Below, in pieces: positions 26,689 through 35,873 of a stretch of DNA of 53,466 nt. Made by a program: the position numbers and the translations under genes. Numbering within the stretch: position 1 is the stretch's first letter; each line of letters begins with the position of its first letter. The stretch covers positions 1 to 53,466 of the forward strand of contig JANQFW010000091.1 in assembly GCA_028277625.1 (NCBI GenBank), in the 5' to 3' direction. The DNA is from Candidatus Gastranaerophilales bacterium. Its GTDB lineage: Bacteria; Cyanobacteriota; Vampirovibrionia; Gastranaerophilales; JANQFW01. Below the pieces are notes generated by a model. It saw nothing but the letters and a program-made list of their open reading frames with translations, did not search any database and was not told the origin of the DNA.

Positions 26689-27389
26689 ATAAAAACATCT
26701 TAATATCATTAAGTTCAATACCTATTTTATTAACTATGCTCATTTGTATTTTTATGCTTTTCCCAGGTTTAGGAAAGCATAATGAAGCAAGTGAGGGACT
26801 AAAAAAAGAAGAAAATGTTAATAAAAAACTAGTAGCAAATATCGAAAAATTAAAAAAGAACAAAAAGTTGACAGAAGAAATAAATAAATTAAAAGATGAG
26901 CTAAAAAATATAGAATACGAAATTCCTCGCAAAAAAGAGCAGGCTATATTGCTTGTAGATCTGGAAAAATTTGCAAATACGTCAAAAGTTAATATAACAT
27001 CACTCGAGTCAAAAAGAGTAAAAGTTGAAAACCTTGAAAAAGAGTCAAAGAAAGATCCAAAAAAGAAACTAAACAGAAGAGCAAGGCAGAAAAAAGAAAA
27101 GATAAAATCAAGAATCCAGCTAGAATCGATTTTTTATAACTTAAAACTCACAGGGACTTATCCTCATGTAATTAACTTCATTGACCATTTAGAAAATTAT
27201 CAGAGAAAATCAAACATAAATTCAATTGACCTGTTAATTTGTGAAGACAAGCTTAACCCGAACTTAGATAACCCTCAAATCAAACTAGATATTGTTTTTG
27301 AAAACTATAAATTTATAAAAAATAAAATCCCGGATCCTAAAAAGAAAGATAAGAAGAGAAAAAAGAAGAAAAGAAAGAAAAAGAAATAA
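26685..27389 (+). CDS. pilO: Type IV pilus assembly protein PilO-like
   Basis: 234 residues: an N-terminal transmembrane helix (about 6-26), a coiled coil of Lys/Glu-rich heptads (about 35-85) and a PilO-like periplasmic domain containing LKLTGTYPHVINFIDHLENY. PilO pairs with PilN to build the alignment complex. The C-terminus is extraordinary: after PDPKKKDKK nearly every residue is Lys or Arg to the stop (13 or more consecutive basic residues). This is not usual in PilO. An AT-rich codon run of AAA/AAG could favour its expansion. Confidence 0.78.
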   Translation: MNKNILISLSSIPILLTMLICIFMLFPGLGKHNEASEGLKKEENVNKKLVANIEKLKKNKKLTEEINKLKDELKNIEYEIPRKKEQAILLVDLEKFANTSKVNITSLESKRVKVENLEKESKKDPKKKLNRRARQKKEKIKSRIQLESIFYNLKLTGTYPHVINFIDHLENYQRKSNINSIDLLICEDKLNPNLDNPQIKLDIVFENYKFIKNKIPDPKKKDKKRKKKKRKKKK

Positions 27390-27428
27390 ACAACCTTAAT
27401 CTTGTGTTAAAGACAAAAGGACTAAACA

Positions 27429-28205
27429 ATGAAAGAAGAAAAAAAATTAATGGATGATTCAAGATCGGACTACTACAAGGGGTCCAAAGAAGAAAATTCC
27501 AAAAAATATATAATAATAGTTATCTTTATTCTTTTGTGTATCTGCACTTATTATTATAGTTCTTCAAAGCCAGCTAAAGAAAAAGAGTCAGAAAAGCCTA
27601 ATAAACAAGAAAAAATTGTTAAAAAACAGGCTAAAAAATTTATAAAAGATAAGAAATCTCAGGTTCAAAAAAATCTAAAAGACAAAGTAAAAGACAAACC
27701 AATTAAAAATAATAAAGTTAAAAAACAAATAATCCCTAAAGTTAAGAAAGTAGAAATTGCTGAAAAAAAATCGAAAGAACCAACTTCAAGGTATGACATA
27801 AAAAAATTAGAAATAAAACCTTTTAATAAAAGCCTTTTAGCAGATATGGCTTTTGGTTCTATTGGAAAAACAAATCCTTTTTCTTTAAAAAAAATGTATT
27901 TTACGTCTAAATTAGATAAAGAGTTGCCAAACCCTCCTAAAATATCTGACAATACTAACAAATTAACCAAAAAGCAAAGAAAAGTAGTTGTTTTAAAAGG
28001 ATTTATGGATGATGAAGTAATCGTAAGCATTTATGGAATGGTTCGATCACTAAAAGTTAATGATGCTTTTAGAGGATATAAAGCTTTAAAAGTAGATTCA
28101 GAAAATTTAATTGCAGAATTTGAAAAAGATGGAAAAATTATTACTCGCAGTCTAGAAAGTCTTGCTAGTATTACCAATTCAAAAGAAATAAGAATAATTG
28201 ATTAG
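27429..28205 (+). CDS. Pilus assembly protein, PilP-like
   Basis: 258 residues in the pilP position between pilO and pilQ. It has a transmembrane helix (IIIVIFILLCICTYYY, about 28-44), then about 80 residues in which Lys dominates (many KK and DK steps), then a compact domain. The final about 90 residues (SIGKTNPFSL, VVVLKGFMDDEVIVSIYG, then repeats ending in the ITRSLESLASI block) resemble the PilP-type domain that contacts the secretin. Cyanobacteria usually lack a recognisable PilP, so the assignment rests mostly on position. AAGGA precedes the ATG by 8 bases. The basic linker is odd for a periplasmic protein. Confidence 0.6.
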   Translation: MKEEKKLMDDSRSDYYKGSKEENSKKYIIIVIFILLCICTYYYSSSKPAKEKESEKPNKQEKIVKKQAKKFIKDKKSQVQKNLKDKVKDKPIKNNKVKKQIIPKVKKVEIAEKKSKEPTSRYDIKKLEIKPFNKSLLADMAFGSIGKTNPFSLKKMYFTSKLDKELPNPPKISDNTNKLTKKQRKVVVLKGFMDDEVIVSIYGMVRSLKVNDAFRGYKALKVDSENLIAEFEKDGKIITRSLESLASITNSKEIRIID

Positions 28206-28226
28206 AAGAAGCATATAGAGGTGTCT

Positions 28227-29996
28227 ATGAAATTTTCCAAACTAAAAAAATTATTAATGGCCTACCTAGTCTTATGCATTGCCATAATACAAGGTCAAGC
28301 GCAGGCTTTTGCCCAAAATAATGCGTCAGTGCAAGCTGTTAAGCCCTTTACACACGAAGTATCAGCTGTATATAATAAAGACGCTAAAACTATGCAAAAT
28401 TATCTTAAAGTTTTAAGAGCTCAGCAAAAGCATAGTAAAAGTAGCGCTTTGGAAAAATTTAGCATACAGCAAGATCCTATTAGCTTAGATGACAATTTTA
28501 ACTTTTTTCCTAAGCACTTAAAAATTAGAAATTTATCCTTAACCGATTGTGATATCTCTAAAGTTTTAATGATAATATCCAAAAGAGCCAATAAGAATAT
28601 TGTTTTGGATAAAAGCGTAAAAGGCACTATTTCTCTTGAATTAAATAATGTAAGCTTAAACGAAATAATGCAAATAGTTTTAACTAGCGAAGAATTAGAA
28701 GCAAGAGTTTCCGGCAATACTATTTTTGTTGCCTCCCGTTCAGCTATGAGCAAAAAAGGGTTAAACAGAAAACATATAAAAGCTTTTAAATTAAATAATT
28801 CAAATTGTATAGAAGTTGCTCAAATATTAGAAGCAAGTGTTTTCAATAGAGGTTATAAAATAAAAGAAGATTCAGGCGGTGGAGATACAGGAGCATTAAT
28901 GCAAATGGCACCTCTTCCTGGAGCGCCTGGAGCTAAAGCACCTCAGATGCCAGCAGGTCCTGCTGTACAAAGCGAACTTGTTGATACAAAAATTATAAAA
29001 GGCCGTGTGGAAAAGCTTAAAGCTGGTGTTGGCTTTGGTGATGCAAGTACATTAGCCAGTGAGATCAAAATACAAGAAGTAACTAATCAAACTGAAGATA
29101 TTGAAGTTTCTAACAATGATGGTGGCGCTATTGTAATACCTGACACCAGAACAAACTCTGTTTTAGTTGCAGGCTTAAGAAGAGACATTTCTTTAGCAGA
29201 GCAAACTATAGAATATTTAGATAAACCTTTACCTCAGATATCACTAGAAGTTTCTTTAATTGAAATAAACAAAACAGATTTAAAAGATAGAGAATTTCCT
29301 TTCAGTTATCAAAACGGTCCTTTCGCATTTTCTCTAGTTTATAATGATAATAATGGTAATAATGGTACATTTTTTAACATTGATAAAGGCGCTCACTTAG
29401 CAGAAAATTATGTTAGCCAAGGACATATCCTTTCAAACAATGCATTGCCTAATCCTGTTCCTACGGCTAGCAGCTTTAAGTATTTATTAGAAAATAATAG
29501 GGCTAAGTTGCTTGCTAATCCCACAATATTAGCGTTGGATGGAAGTGAATCAATAGTAAAAATAACAGATGAGATTATTGGTAAATATGAAATAACCATA
29601 ACCCAGACAGGTATTACTCAATCTGTAGAAAAAGAAGATGTTGGTATTGTCTTAAATATACTACCTAAAATTGGTAAAAATGGCTTTGTAACAATGAGGA
29701 TAAGACCTTCTATTACAATCCCTACAGATAATGTGCAATTGACAAATGGTGGTTTTATCACACTAATTCAAACAAGAGAAGTTATACTACAAGATGCCAG
29801 GGTAAAAGCAGGTCAGACTTTAGCTATCGCAGGATTGATAAGGGATGCTGATACAGAAGTTGTACGAAAAGTTCCTATTGCTAGTGATATACCTATTTTT
29901 GGATCATTGTTTAAAAGTAAAAATCTAACTAAAGAAAAAACAGAGTTAATAATATTAATTACTCCTAAGTTAGTAGAAGACAAAAGTATTTCTTAA
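28227..29996 (+). CDS. pilQ: Type IV pilus secretin PilQ
   Basis: About 589 residues. A signal peptide (LLMAYLVLCIAIIQGQAQAFA) is followed by an STN/N0-type domain (about 90-165, LKIRNLSLTDCDISKVLMII...) and an N1-type repeat. A Gly/Pro/Ala-rich linker (GALMQMAPLPGAPGAKAP) follows, then the secretin barrel domain (from about residue 360). The barrel includes VGIVLNILPKIGKNGFVTM and the final signature IPIFGSLFKS...TELIILITPKLV. It forms the outer-membrane pore for the pilus. I prefer ATG 28227 over the GTG at 28221, because GAGGTG lies just upstream of it. A terminator follows 25 bases after the stop. Confidence 0.88.
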   Translation: MKFSKLKKLLMAYLVLCIAIIQGQAQAFAQNNASVQAVKPFTHEVSAVYNKDAKTMQNYLKVLRAQQKHSKSSALEKFSIQQDPISLDDNFNFFPKHLKIRNLSLTDCDISKVLMIISKRANKNIVLDKSVKGTISLELNNVSLNEIMQIVLTSEELEARVSGNTIFVASRSAMSKKGLNRKHIKAFKLNNSNCIEVAQILEASVFNRGYKIKEDSGGGDTGALMQMAPLPGAPGAKAPQMPAGPAVQSELVDTKIIKGRVEKLKAGVGFGDASTLASEIKIQEVTNQTEDIEVSNNDGGAIVIPDTRTNSVLVAGLRRDISLAEQTIEYLDKPLPQISLEVSLIEINKTDLKDREFPFSYQNGPFAFSLVYNDNNGNNGTFFNIDKGAHLAENYVSQGHILSNNALPNPVPTASSFKYLLENNRAKLLANPTILALDGSESIVKITDEIIGKYEITITQTGITQSVEKEDVGIVLNILPKIGKNGFVTMRIRPSITIPTDNVQLTNGGFITLIQTREVILQDARVKAGQTLAIAGLIRDADTEVVRKVPIASDIPIFGSLFKSKNLTKEKTELIILITPKLVEDKSIS

Positions 29997-30020
29997 AATA
30001 TAAAAAATTAGTTGACTTCA

Positions 30021-30047
30021 AAACGGGTGTAAAAAGCCCGTTTTTTT
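30021..30047 (+). terminator. Terminator of the pil operon
   Basis: Stem aaacggg/cccgttt with a nine-base loop, followed by a T-run to 30047. It closes the operon 25 bases after pilQ. Confidence 0.85.
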
Positions 30048-30126
30048 GGTAATAGTCGTAACCTTTCTTAAGTAGCTGTTACTAGCATTTATATAAATTT
30101 AGTTTATTTAAAAACATGAGGGCTTG

Positions 30127-30148
30127 GTAGACCACTACTGTTTTTTTT
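30127..30148 (+). promoter_or_regulatory. Possible attenuator hairpin in the metF leader
   Basis: GTAG-ACCA-CTAC (30127-30138), then TG and eight T (30141-30148). A competing fold TGGT-AG-ACCA overlaps it. It lies about 95 bases before metF. The stem is short, so this may be only a weak second terminator. Confidence 0.3.
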
Positions 30149-30241
30149 ATATGATAAACTATAGAGAAGAAAGAATAAAAATTTAAGGGATGAGCAAGTC
30201 GGCTAAGTCGACGAAAAGCGAGCCTCAAGTGGAGTATGAGC

Positions 30242-31114
30242 ATGAGATTGGAAGACATATACCAAAGCCCAAAACCCGTAATATCCTTTGAAATATTTCC
30301 CCCAAAAGGCGAAAATATTCAAGAAAAGACAGATGTATTATTTGAAGAATTAAAAATATTGTCAAAATTTAACCCTTCTTATATATCTGTGACTTATGGT
30401 GCAGGTGGCAGCACCAGAGAAACAACTTTAGGTCTGGTAAAAAGAATTAAAAAAGATTTAAATATATGTCCAACGCCTCACTTTACATGTGTTGGCCTCT
30501 GTAGACCAGAGATATTAAGTTACCTGGAAAGCATCCAAGAATTAGGCATTAATAATATTCTTGCCCTACGAGGCGACCCTCCAAAGGGTGAAGAAAAATT
30601 CGTTAAGCCAAAGGATGGCTTTGGCTACGCTAATGAATTGGTTGAATATATAAAATCAAATACCAATCTTAATATCGCAGTGGCCGGCTACCCCGAAACT
30701 CATCAAGAATGTGCTTGCCTAGATGAAGATATTTTGAACTTAAAAAGAAAAGTAAATGCAGGCGCCAGTGTTATTATCACGCAACTATTTTATGATAATA
30801 AATTCTTTTTTGACTACTTAGATAAAACAAAAAACAATGGCATAGATATACCTATCATACCAGGCATTCTGCCAATAAGCAGTTATAAACAAATTGAAAG
30901 AATAATTGAGCTTTCCGGCTGCAAAGTACCCGAGTCTTTAATGAAAAAGCTAGAAAAATATAAAGATAACAAAGATGATATCAAAAAAATCGGCATAGAA
31001 TTTGCTGTTGAGCAATGCAAAGAACTAATTGATAATAAAATTCCGGGACTACACATTTATACATTAAACAAATCTGCAGCTACCTCTGGTGTTTTAGAGT
31101 CACTTAATCTATAA
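30242..31114 (+). CDS. metF: 5,10-methylenetetrahydrofolate reductase
   Basis: About 290 residues, normal for MetF, the FAD enzyme that makes 5-methyl-THF for methionine synthesis. The catalytic Glu lies in ISFEIFPPKG (E17). SVTYGAGGSTRETTL and ALRGDPPKG are the FAD and folate regions; HIYTLNKS is the C-terminal signature. I take ATG 30242 because GGAG is 7 bases upstream; the in-frame ATG at 30236 is too close to it. It stands alone between the pilus operon and a convergent TPR gene. The leader is discussed separately. Confidence 0.92.
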   Translation: MRLEDIYQSPKPVISFEIFPPKGENIQEKTDVLFEELKILSKFNPSYISVTYGAGGSTRETTLGLVKRIKKDLNICPTPHFTCVGLCRPEILSYLESIQELGINNILALRGDPPKGEEKFVKPKDGFGYANELVEYIKSNTNLNIAVAGYPETHQECACLDEDILNLKRKVNAGASVIITQLFYDNKFFFDYLDKTKNNGIDIPIIPGILPISSYKQIERIIELSGCKVPESLMKKLEKYKDNKDDIKKIGIEFAVEQCKELIDNKIPGLHIYTLNKSAATSGVLESLNL

Positions 31115-31142
31115 GCTAGATAAAAAAATAAAATAGCAGTTA

Positions 31143-32015
31143 TTATTGAATAATAACCTGTATGCCGATCTTTTTAAGCTTTTCTATATAAGTTTCATCT
31201 ATTTCAACAGCTTTTTGATAATAATGAAGCGATTTTTCCAAATCAATATGAGACCTATACAGATTTCCTAAACAGTAATAAGTATCAGCATTATAAGGGT
31301 TAACTTCAACAGCTCTTTCAAGATATAATAATGATTTTTCTATATCATTTTTTTCTATATATATACTGGCTAAGTTTATATAAATCAAATCTACGTCAGG
31401 CTTTATTTTCAATGCTTCTTCTAAAAAGAATATGGCTTGATCAACTTCATCTACGCTTTTTAATAAGTTTCCTAAGTTTATATAAATATCAACATCCGTA
31501 GGATTTAACTTTAAAGCTTCTTTATAGCAATCAACCGCATCAGCTGTTTTATTTTCTGATCTGTATATATTACCCATATTAAAATAAGCATCAGGCAAGT
31601 CAGCTTTCTTTTCCAAAGCTTTTTCATAATAAACCAATGCTTGATCTTTCTCACCTAAATTTTTATATGCCAATCCAAGACTAAAATACAAGTCATGATC
31701 ATCAGGAGTAAGAAGCAAACCCTGCTTGTAGGTATAAATGGCCTCCTGAACCTCTTTCTTTTCCATATAAATATTACCTAGAGTTTTATAATAATATCCG
31801 TTAGGCTCAAACTCTATTGCTTTTTTTACTTTTTCTATAGCTTCATCAAATTGCTCTAGCTGAGATAATAAAATACCAAAAAGATTTAACACATGAGTAT
31901 TATCAGGTTGCTCTTGCAGAACACTTCTGTATATTATTTCCGCTTCAGGAAATCTGCCAATTTTATGATATTTTACTGCTCTATTTATCTTATTTTGTAT
32001 TTCATCGGTAGACAT
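31143..32015 (-). CDS. TPR-repeat protein
   Basis: 290 residues composed almost entirely of tetratricopeptide repeats, about eight copies of 34 residues, with the pattern of A at position 8, Y/F at 11, G at 15 and P near 32 (for example the repeat starting IYRSVLQEQPDNTHVLNLFG). TPR proteins are scaffolds for protein complexes. No catalytic domain, signal peptide or transmembrane helix is seen. Convergent with metF, 28 bases apart. Partners unknown. Confidence 0.85.
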   Translation of the reverse strand: MSTDEIQNKINRAVKYHKIGRFPEAEIIYRSVLQEQPDNTHVLNLFGILLSQLEQFDEAIEKVKKAIEFEPNGYYYKTLGNIYMEKKEVQEAIYTYKQGLLLTPDDHDLYFSLGLAYKNLGEKDQALVYYEKALEKKADLPDAYFNMGNIYRSENKTADAVDCYKEALKLNPTDVDIYINLGNLLKSVDEVDQAIFFLEEALKIKPDVDLIYINLASIYIEKNDIEKSLLYLERAVEVNPYNADTYYCLGNLYRSHIDLEKSLHYYQKAVEIDETYIEKLKKIGIQVIIQ

Positions 32016-32129
32016 ATATTATACTCCACTACACTTATCTTTCTTTTGGGGATTATAAAAATAAAACTCTATGCTCTATAAAGTATATTGTATCATGTGA
32101 ATTTTTTAAATTTAAACTATATTAATAAT

Positions 32130-32924
32130 TTAAAATGTTGAGTAATGCCTCTTTAACCAGGCACAAAGTCCATCAAGACCGGGAAATAGGATTCTTTCAT
32201 TAATATTGCTCTGATCTAATTTATCCCTAATTTCTTTTTTCAATCCTGCTGGAATAATTATTTTTTTATACAAATCTTGTTTATCTTGCATCCACTCATC
32301 AATTTGAGTAACAGGCCTAGACATTAAAGAAAACAGTGCATATTGGTTAAGAATTCTACTATCAATAGTTGGAGGCTCTAAAAATATCACAAAATCATTA
32401 TTATTATTTTCTTCCTGTAACAATTTAAAGCTTTCAAAATTGGTTATAGTATCTTTTAACATTCTGGAAGTGAAAATATCACAGCCTTCCTTGTTTAACA
32501 TATTCGACAAAGATCTTGGCAAATATGCACGAGCTTTATGATAATCTATAATCCATATTACACCATCTTTATCGAACTCATCCGTATTAACCGTTAAAAA
32601 ATGAAGAGCTACGTACGGAGAAAAAGTCCAGTCATTAAACCTGGTAGGCAATCCATGATGTTGCGCTATAGCAAGCCAGTCTAAAAAAATGTCGCTTTTT
32701 GCTGTATCTGTATAAGCATATTTCTGAAAGTTCCTTAACAGATGCCTTTCCAGTTTTTGGTAGTTATGGCCTAAACGCATTAAGCTGGTTTTAAGGTCAT
32801 GAGACTTATCTGCCATCCCTCTGAACGCAAATTTGGTTCTAAATCTATTAAGATGACCATCCCAAGAGTCTTGAAACAGTAATACATTTAAATCTGCCCA
32901 GCTTGTGGCTTTTATTGTAGTCAT
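32130..32924 (-). CDS. FRG-domain protein
   Basis: 264 residues. The N-terminal half carries the FRG domain: WADLNVLLFQD, then KFAFRGMADKSHDLKTSL (about 31-48) and WLAIAQHHGLPTRFNDWTFSPYVALHFL (in pieces near 82-110). The conserved Phe-Arg-Gly triad gives the name. The family has no settled biochemical function and often occurs in accessory or defence-like settings. It neighbours a ParDE toxin-antitoxin pair here, which fits an accessory island. No transmembrane helix. Alone on its transcript. Confidence 0.75.
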   Translation of the reverse strand: MTTIKATSWADLNVLLFQDSWDGHLNRFRTKFAFRGMADKSHDLKTSLMRLGHNYQKLERHLLRNFQKYAYTDTAKSDIFLDWLAIAQHHGLPTRFNDWTFSPYVALHFLTVNTDEFDKDGVIWIIDYHKARAYLPRSLSNMLNKEGCDIFTSRMLKDTITNFESFKLLQEENNNNDFVIFLEPPTIDSRILNQYALFSLMSRPVTQIDEWMQDKQDLYKKIIIPAGLKKEIRDKLDQSNINERILFPGLDGLCAWLKRHYSTF

Positions 32925-33000
32925 TCTTAAAAATCCATATATTGCTTATTTATAATTATACAAGTTTTCAAAGCAAAAGAGAATTCTTTAAGAAGGAATT

Positions 33001-33345
33001 TTAAAAAATGTTATCTCTTCCAATGCTTACAATTACATTTTTCATACGATTTGGCACATCCATCCCCTCATAAAGAACCGCAATAATAGCCATAATATTT
33101 TCCGCTTTTATCACCTCAAAAAAGACAAAATGCCTTTGATAAGAAACAAAATAAATAGGTCGTTCAGCTACTTTCTGTAATCCTGTATATTCACGCCAAG
33201 GCTTTTGTTTTGCAGCTGCAAGGTTTATAGTCTTATAAATACCGTTAACATAGCTTTCTGCTTTATCTAATCCCCATTTGTCCGCTGTATATGCATAAAT
33301 TTTATAAAGCTCCTCCATGGCAACTTTTTGATAAATGATTTTCAC
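33001..33345 (-). CDS. parE: ParE/RelE-type toxin
   Basis: 114 residues of the ParE/RelE toxin fold: IIYQKVAMEELYKIYAYTADKWG at the N-terminus is the usual helical hairpin, and the rest is a small beta-sheet. ParE members inhibit gyrase while RelE members cut mRNA; I cannot say which it does. The start is GTG at 33345, overlapping the antitoxin stop by one base (TAGTG), with GAGG 7 bases upstream. Second gene of the pair. Confidence 0.8.
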   Translation of the reverse strand: MKIIYQKVAMEELYKIYAYTADKWGLDKAESYVNGIYKTINLAAAKQKPWREYTGLQKVAERPIYFVSYQRHFVFFEVIKAENIMAIIAVLYEGMDVPNRMKNVIVSIGRDNIF

Positions 33346-33626
33346 TACTTTTCCTCTTTTTCAGCCACATAACGATTTTTAAACTCTTTAAGAGTAACGT
33401 CTTGGTTAACTTCAACAAATTCTTCAAGAGGACTATTTATTCGCGGAGCCAACTTTGACTGTAGTCGTTTCCATTTTTCCTGCTCAATTTTTTCATAATG
33501 TTGACGAATTAAGTCTCTGACAAACTCGCTTGTATTCTCATAATAACCGTGTTCACCACACATTTCTTCAACGTGCTCTGCAAGGACTTCAGGGAGCCTT
33601 GTATTTATACGATTTTTTTTATTCAT
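33345..33626 (-). CDS. parD: ParD-type ribbon-helix-helix antitoxin
   Basis: 93 residues. INTRLPEVLAEHVEEM...YENTSEFVRDLIRQHYEK is a ribbon-helix-helix DNA-binding unit (about 6-45). The rest is an acidic/basic tail (ending EEK) that should wrap the toxin. The ATG has AAGGGG 8 bases upstream. Directly repeated ATGTTAAC sites around the start are candidate autorepression sites. Confidence 0.82.
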   Translation of the reverse strand: MNKKNRINTRLPEVLAEHVEEMCGEHGYYENTSEFVRDLIRQHYEKIEQEKWKRLQSKLAPRINSPLEEFVEVNQDVTLKEFKNRYVAEKEEK

Positions 33627-33660
33627 ATGTTAACCCCTTTAAATTTTTTGAGATGTTAAC
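33627..33660 (-). promoter_or_regulatory. Candidate operator of the parDE pair
   Basis: ATGTTAAC occurs at 33627-33634 and again at 33653-33660, 26 bp apart, the first touching the parD start. Ribbon-helix-helix antitoxins commonly bind such paired sites to repress their own operon. Confidence 0.4.
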
Positions 33661-33793
33661 ACATGATACAATATGTCGCATAAGAAGTAAACATTGGGGC
33701 ACATATGTGGTAACAAATTATTACCAAAATAGCTAAGCATAACTTAACTACAAATAAAAGTAAGTTTAAATAACCCGACTTAGAAAGCTCTAG

Positions 33794-34138
33794 TTATTCT
33801 TTATCTATATCCTTCATTACATTCTTCAAAAAGGATATATAGCCAGAAGGCTCTACACCTTGTTTTTTAAGAAGATGGGATATGATTCTGACACCAGCAA
33901 GGTTAATCCCTGCTTCCCTTGTCAAATACTGAATAAATTTCCCTTTTTCAATTTCATTATAGGAATATAACCTTCTGTTTTTAGGAGATCTTGAAGGTGT
34001 TAACAAGCCCTCTTCATCATATATTCTTAAAGTCCTTTGATGAACGCCTAACAATTCTGCAACAACACTAATAGGAAACATTGGTTTCACCAAATCCAGG
34101 CTATTTTCACCCTTTGTTACGTCGACATTACTACTCAT
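33794..34138 (-). CDS. MerR-family regulator, HspR-like
   Basis: 114 residues. MFPISVVAELLGVHQRTLRIYDEEGLLTPSRS (in part residues 20-50) is a winged-helix MerR DNA-binding domain with the tryptophan-free HspR/GlnR-type pattern. LTREAGINLAGVRIISHLL follows as in HspR, the repressor of chaperone genes. HspR is normally next to dnaK, which is not here, so the target is unknown. It heads the minus-strand order MerR, parDE, FRG, but is separated from parD by 167 bases and is likely its own unit. Confidence 0.75.
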   Translation of the reverse strand: MSSNVDVTKGENSLDLVKPMFPISVVAELLGVHQRTLRIYDEEGLLTPSRSPKNRRLYSYNEIEKGKFIQYLTREAGINLAGVRIISHLLKKQGVEPSGYISFLKNVMKDIDKE

Positions 34139-34173
34139 TTCTAACCCTTTTTACTAACTTTCCCTTTTACCCA

Positions 34174-35040
34174 CTAATTTGAAGCTATTTCTAGTCTACT
34201 TTTTTCTTTTTTTAGTTCATGCAAAATCCATTCTGGAACTAAGTTATTGCCCAAAAATAATTGTTTAGTTGACTTATGCCCATGACAATCAGAGCCACCG
34301 GTTAAAATCAAATCATATTTTTCGGCCATGCTGGAATAATATTCAATCATTGCAGGTGAATGTTTTCTATGATAAGCTTCAATGCCTCTTAATCCATAAC
34401 TCATTAAATCCTTTACAAAGTCTTCAGCAAACTCCAAGTCATAAGGATGAGCTATTACAGGAATACCTCCTGATTCATATATAGTTTCAACAGCTTCATG
34501 AGGGCTAACTGTCTTTCTTTTCACATAAACAGGAGATTTATCATTAATATATTTATTATAAGCCTCGATAACATTTCTGGCACCTCCTACATTTGCTATT
34601 GCTTTAGCAATATGAGGACGACCAATACTTCCTTCTTCTTGCACAAGGCTGTTAACATCTTCTTTTGTTATTTTTATTTTAGCTTTTTTATTTAAATTTT
34701 CTATCAATAGCGTTGTCTGTTCAGAGCGCGCATGCTGCTGATAAGCCAGCATATCTTGCAAAGATTGTGAATTCAAATCCATATAATAGCCTAAAATATG
34801 AATTTCTCTCCCATTCCAAAGCGTATTCACTTCTACACCTGGAATTATTTCCAAAGCTTGCTTACCCTTTTCTTCAGATATCTGATCCAAATAATCCTGG
34901 GCTATTTTATAAGACTTTACATTATCATGATCAGTTATAGAAATAGCCAACAGTTTTTTTTCTATCGCAACATCGACAATTTGCTGAGGAGTCAAATTTC
35001 CATCAGAATAAACACTATGTATATGTAGATCTATATTCAA
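34174..35040 (-). CDS. PHP-domain phosphoesterase, TrpH/YciV-like
   Basis: 288 residues. The PHP metal site is clear: DLHIHSVYSDG (H6, H8), ISITDHDN (about 34-41), PGVEVNT, and a late GSDCHGH. Relatives (RNase AM, 3',5'-nucleoside bisphosphate phosphatase) act on short RNA or pAp. It lies 23 bases downstream of ymdB on the same strand, so it is probably part of the rny-ymdB transcript, fitting RNA turnover. Confidence 0.83.
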   Translation of the reverse strand: MNIDLHIHSVYSDGNLTPQQIVDVAIEKKLLAISITDHDNVKSYKIAQDYLDQISEEKGKQALEIIPGVEVNTLWNGREIHILGYYMDLNSQSLQDMLAYQQHARSEQTTLLIENLNKKAKIKITKEDVNSLVQEEGSIGRPHIAKAIANVGGARNVIEAYNKYINDKSPVYVKRKTVSPHEAVETIYESGGIPVIAHPYDLEFAEDFVKDLMSYGLRGIEAYHRKHSPAMIEYYSSMAEKYDLILTGGSDCHGHKSTKQLFLGNNLVPEWILHELKKEKSRLEIASN

Positions 35041-35063
35041 AATTTCACCCTCGTTTACACCTA

Positions 35064-35873
35064 TTAATTCTCAGCTAATTCTACAAATTCTTTTAATCTT
35101 TTAATTTTTCTTGCTTTTCCAGTTTTTACATTTACTTCTATTTTAACACCATTTATTTCACTTTTGCCCATTGGTGCCACATCAAATCTTACAGGTAAAC
35201 TTGTCACTAGTCTTTTTAAGGAAGAATCAATATCCATTCCTATTATACTATCATAAGCCCCACAATATCCAACATCAGATATAAAAGCCGCTCCATTATT
35301 CAAAATCTTTTCATCAGCGGTTTGAACATGAGTATGAGTACCAACAACAGCACTAACACCCAGTTTATCAACATAATAAGCCAAAGATATTTTTTCAGCT
35401 GTGGCTTCTGCATGGAAATCTAAAAGTATTATAGAAGTTTTTTTTTGTATGTTTTCAATTTCTTTAGTTATTAATGGCCAAGGATTATCAATAGGAGTCA
35501 TAAAAACTCTACCTAAAACATTTAAAACACCTATTTTAACACCATTTTTTTCAAAGATTCTAGAGCCAACCCCCGGCACATCCTCTGGGTAATTTATAGG
35601 CCTGATTAACTTATCAGCTCTATCTATATAGTTAAATATATCTTTTTTGTCCCAAATATGATTACCAGAAGTAAATGCATCAATCCCCAAAGCCGATAGC
35701 TCATTATAATTCTTCTCGGTCAACCCAAAGCCATGCGATGCATTTTCTACATTTGCTACAATAAAGTCAGCATCATCCATAATATTGGACAAATAATGTT
35801 CAATTGCTTTTCTTCCTGGTCTACCAATTATATCACCCAGAAAAATTATATTTATATATTCTTCATTCATCAT
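35064..35873 (-). CDS. ymdB: YmdB-family metallophosphoesterase
   Basis: 269 residues. The family hydrolyses 2',3'- and 3',5'-cyclic nucleotides and is linked to RNase Y in Firmicutes. Motifs include [18 protein letters not shown] at the N-terminus, [28 protein letters not shown] and [10 protein letters not shown], all metal-binding positions of the calcineurin-like fold. The start overlaps the rny stop (ATGA). A second ATG follows immediately, so the start could be 35870. Conserved operon with rny. Confidence 0.9.
   Translation of the reverse strand: MMNEEYINIIFLGDIIGRPGRKAIEHYLSNIMDDADFIVANVENASHGFGLTEKNYNELSALGIDAFTSGNHIWDKKDIFNYIDRADKLIRPINYPEDVPGVGSRIFEKNGVKIGVLNVLGRVFMTPIDNPWPLITKEIENIQKKTSIILLDFHAEATAEKISLAYYVDKLGVSAVVGTHTHVQTADEKILNNGAAFISDVGYCGAYDSIIGMDIDSSLKRLVTSLPVRFDVAPMGKSEINGVKIEVNVKTGKARKIKRLKEFVELAEN

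Noticed and set aside
30049-30241. SAM or cobalamin riboswitch before metF
   Set aside because: No SAM-I core and no cobalamin B12-box sequence found; only a short hairpin with T-run, so reported as a possible attenuator instead.
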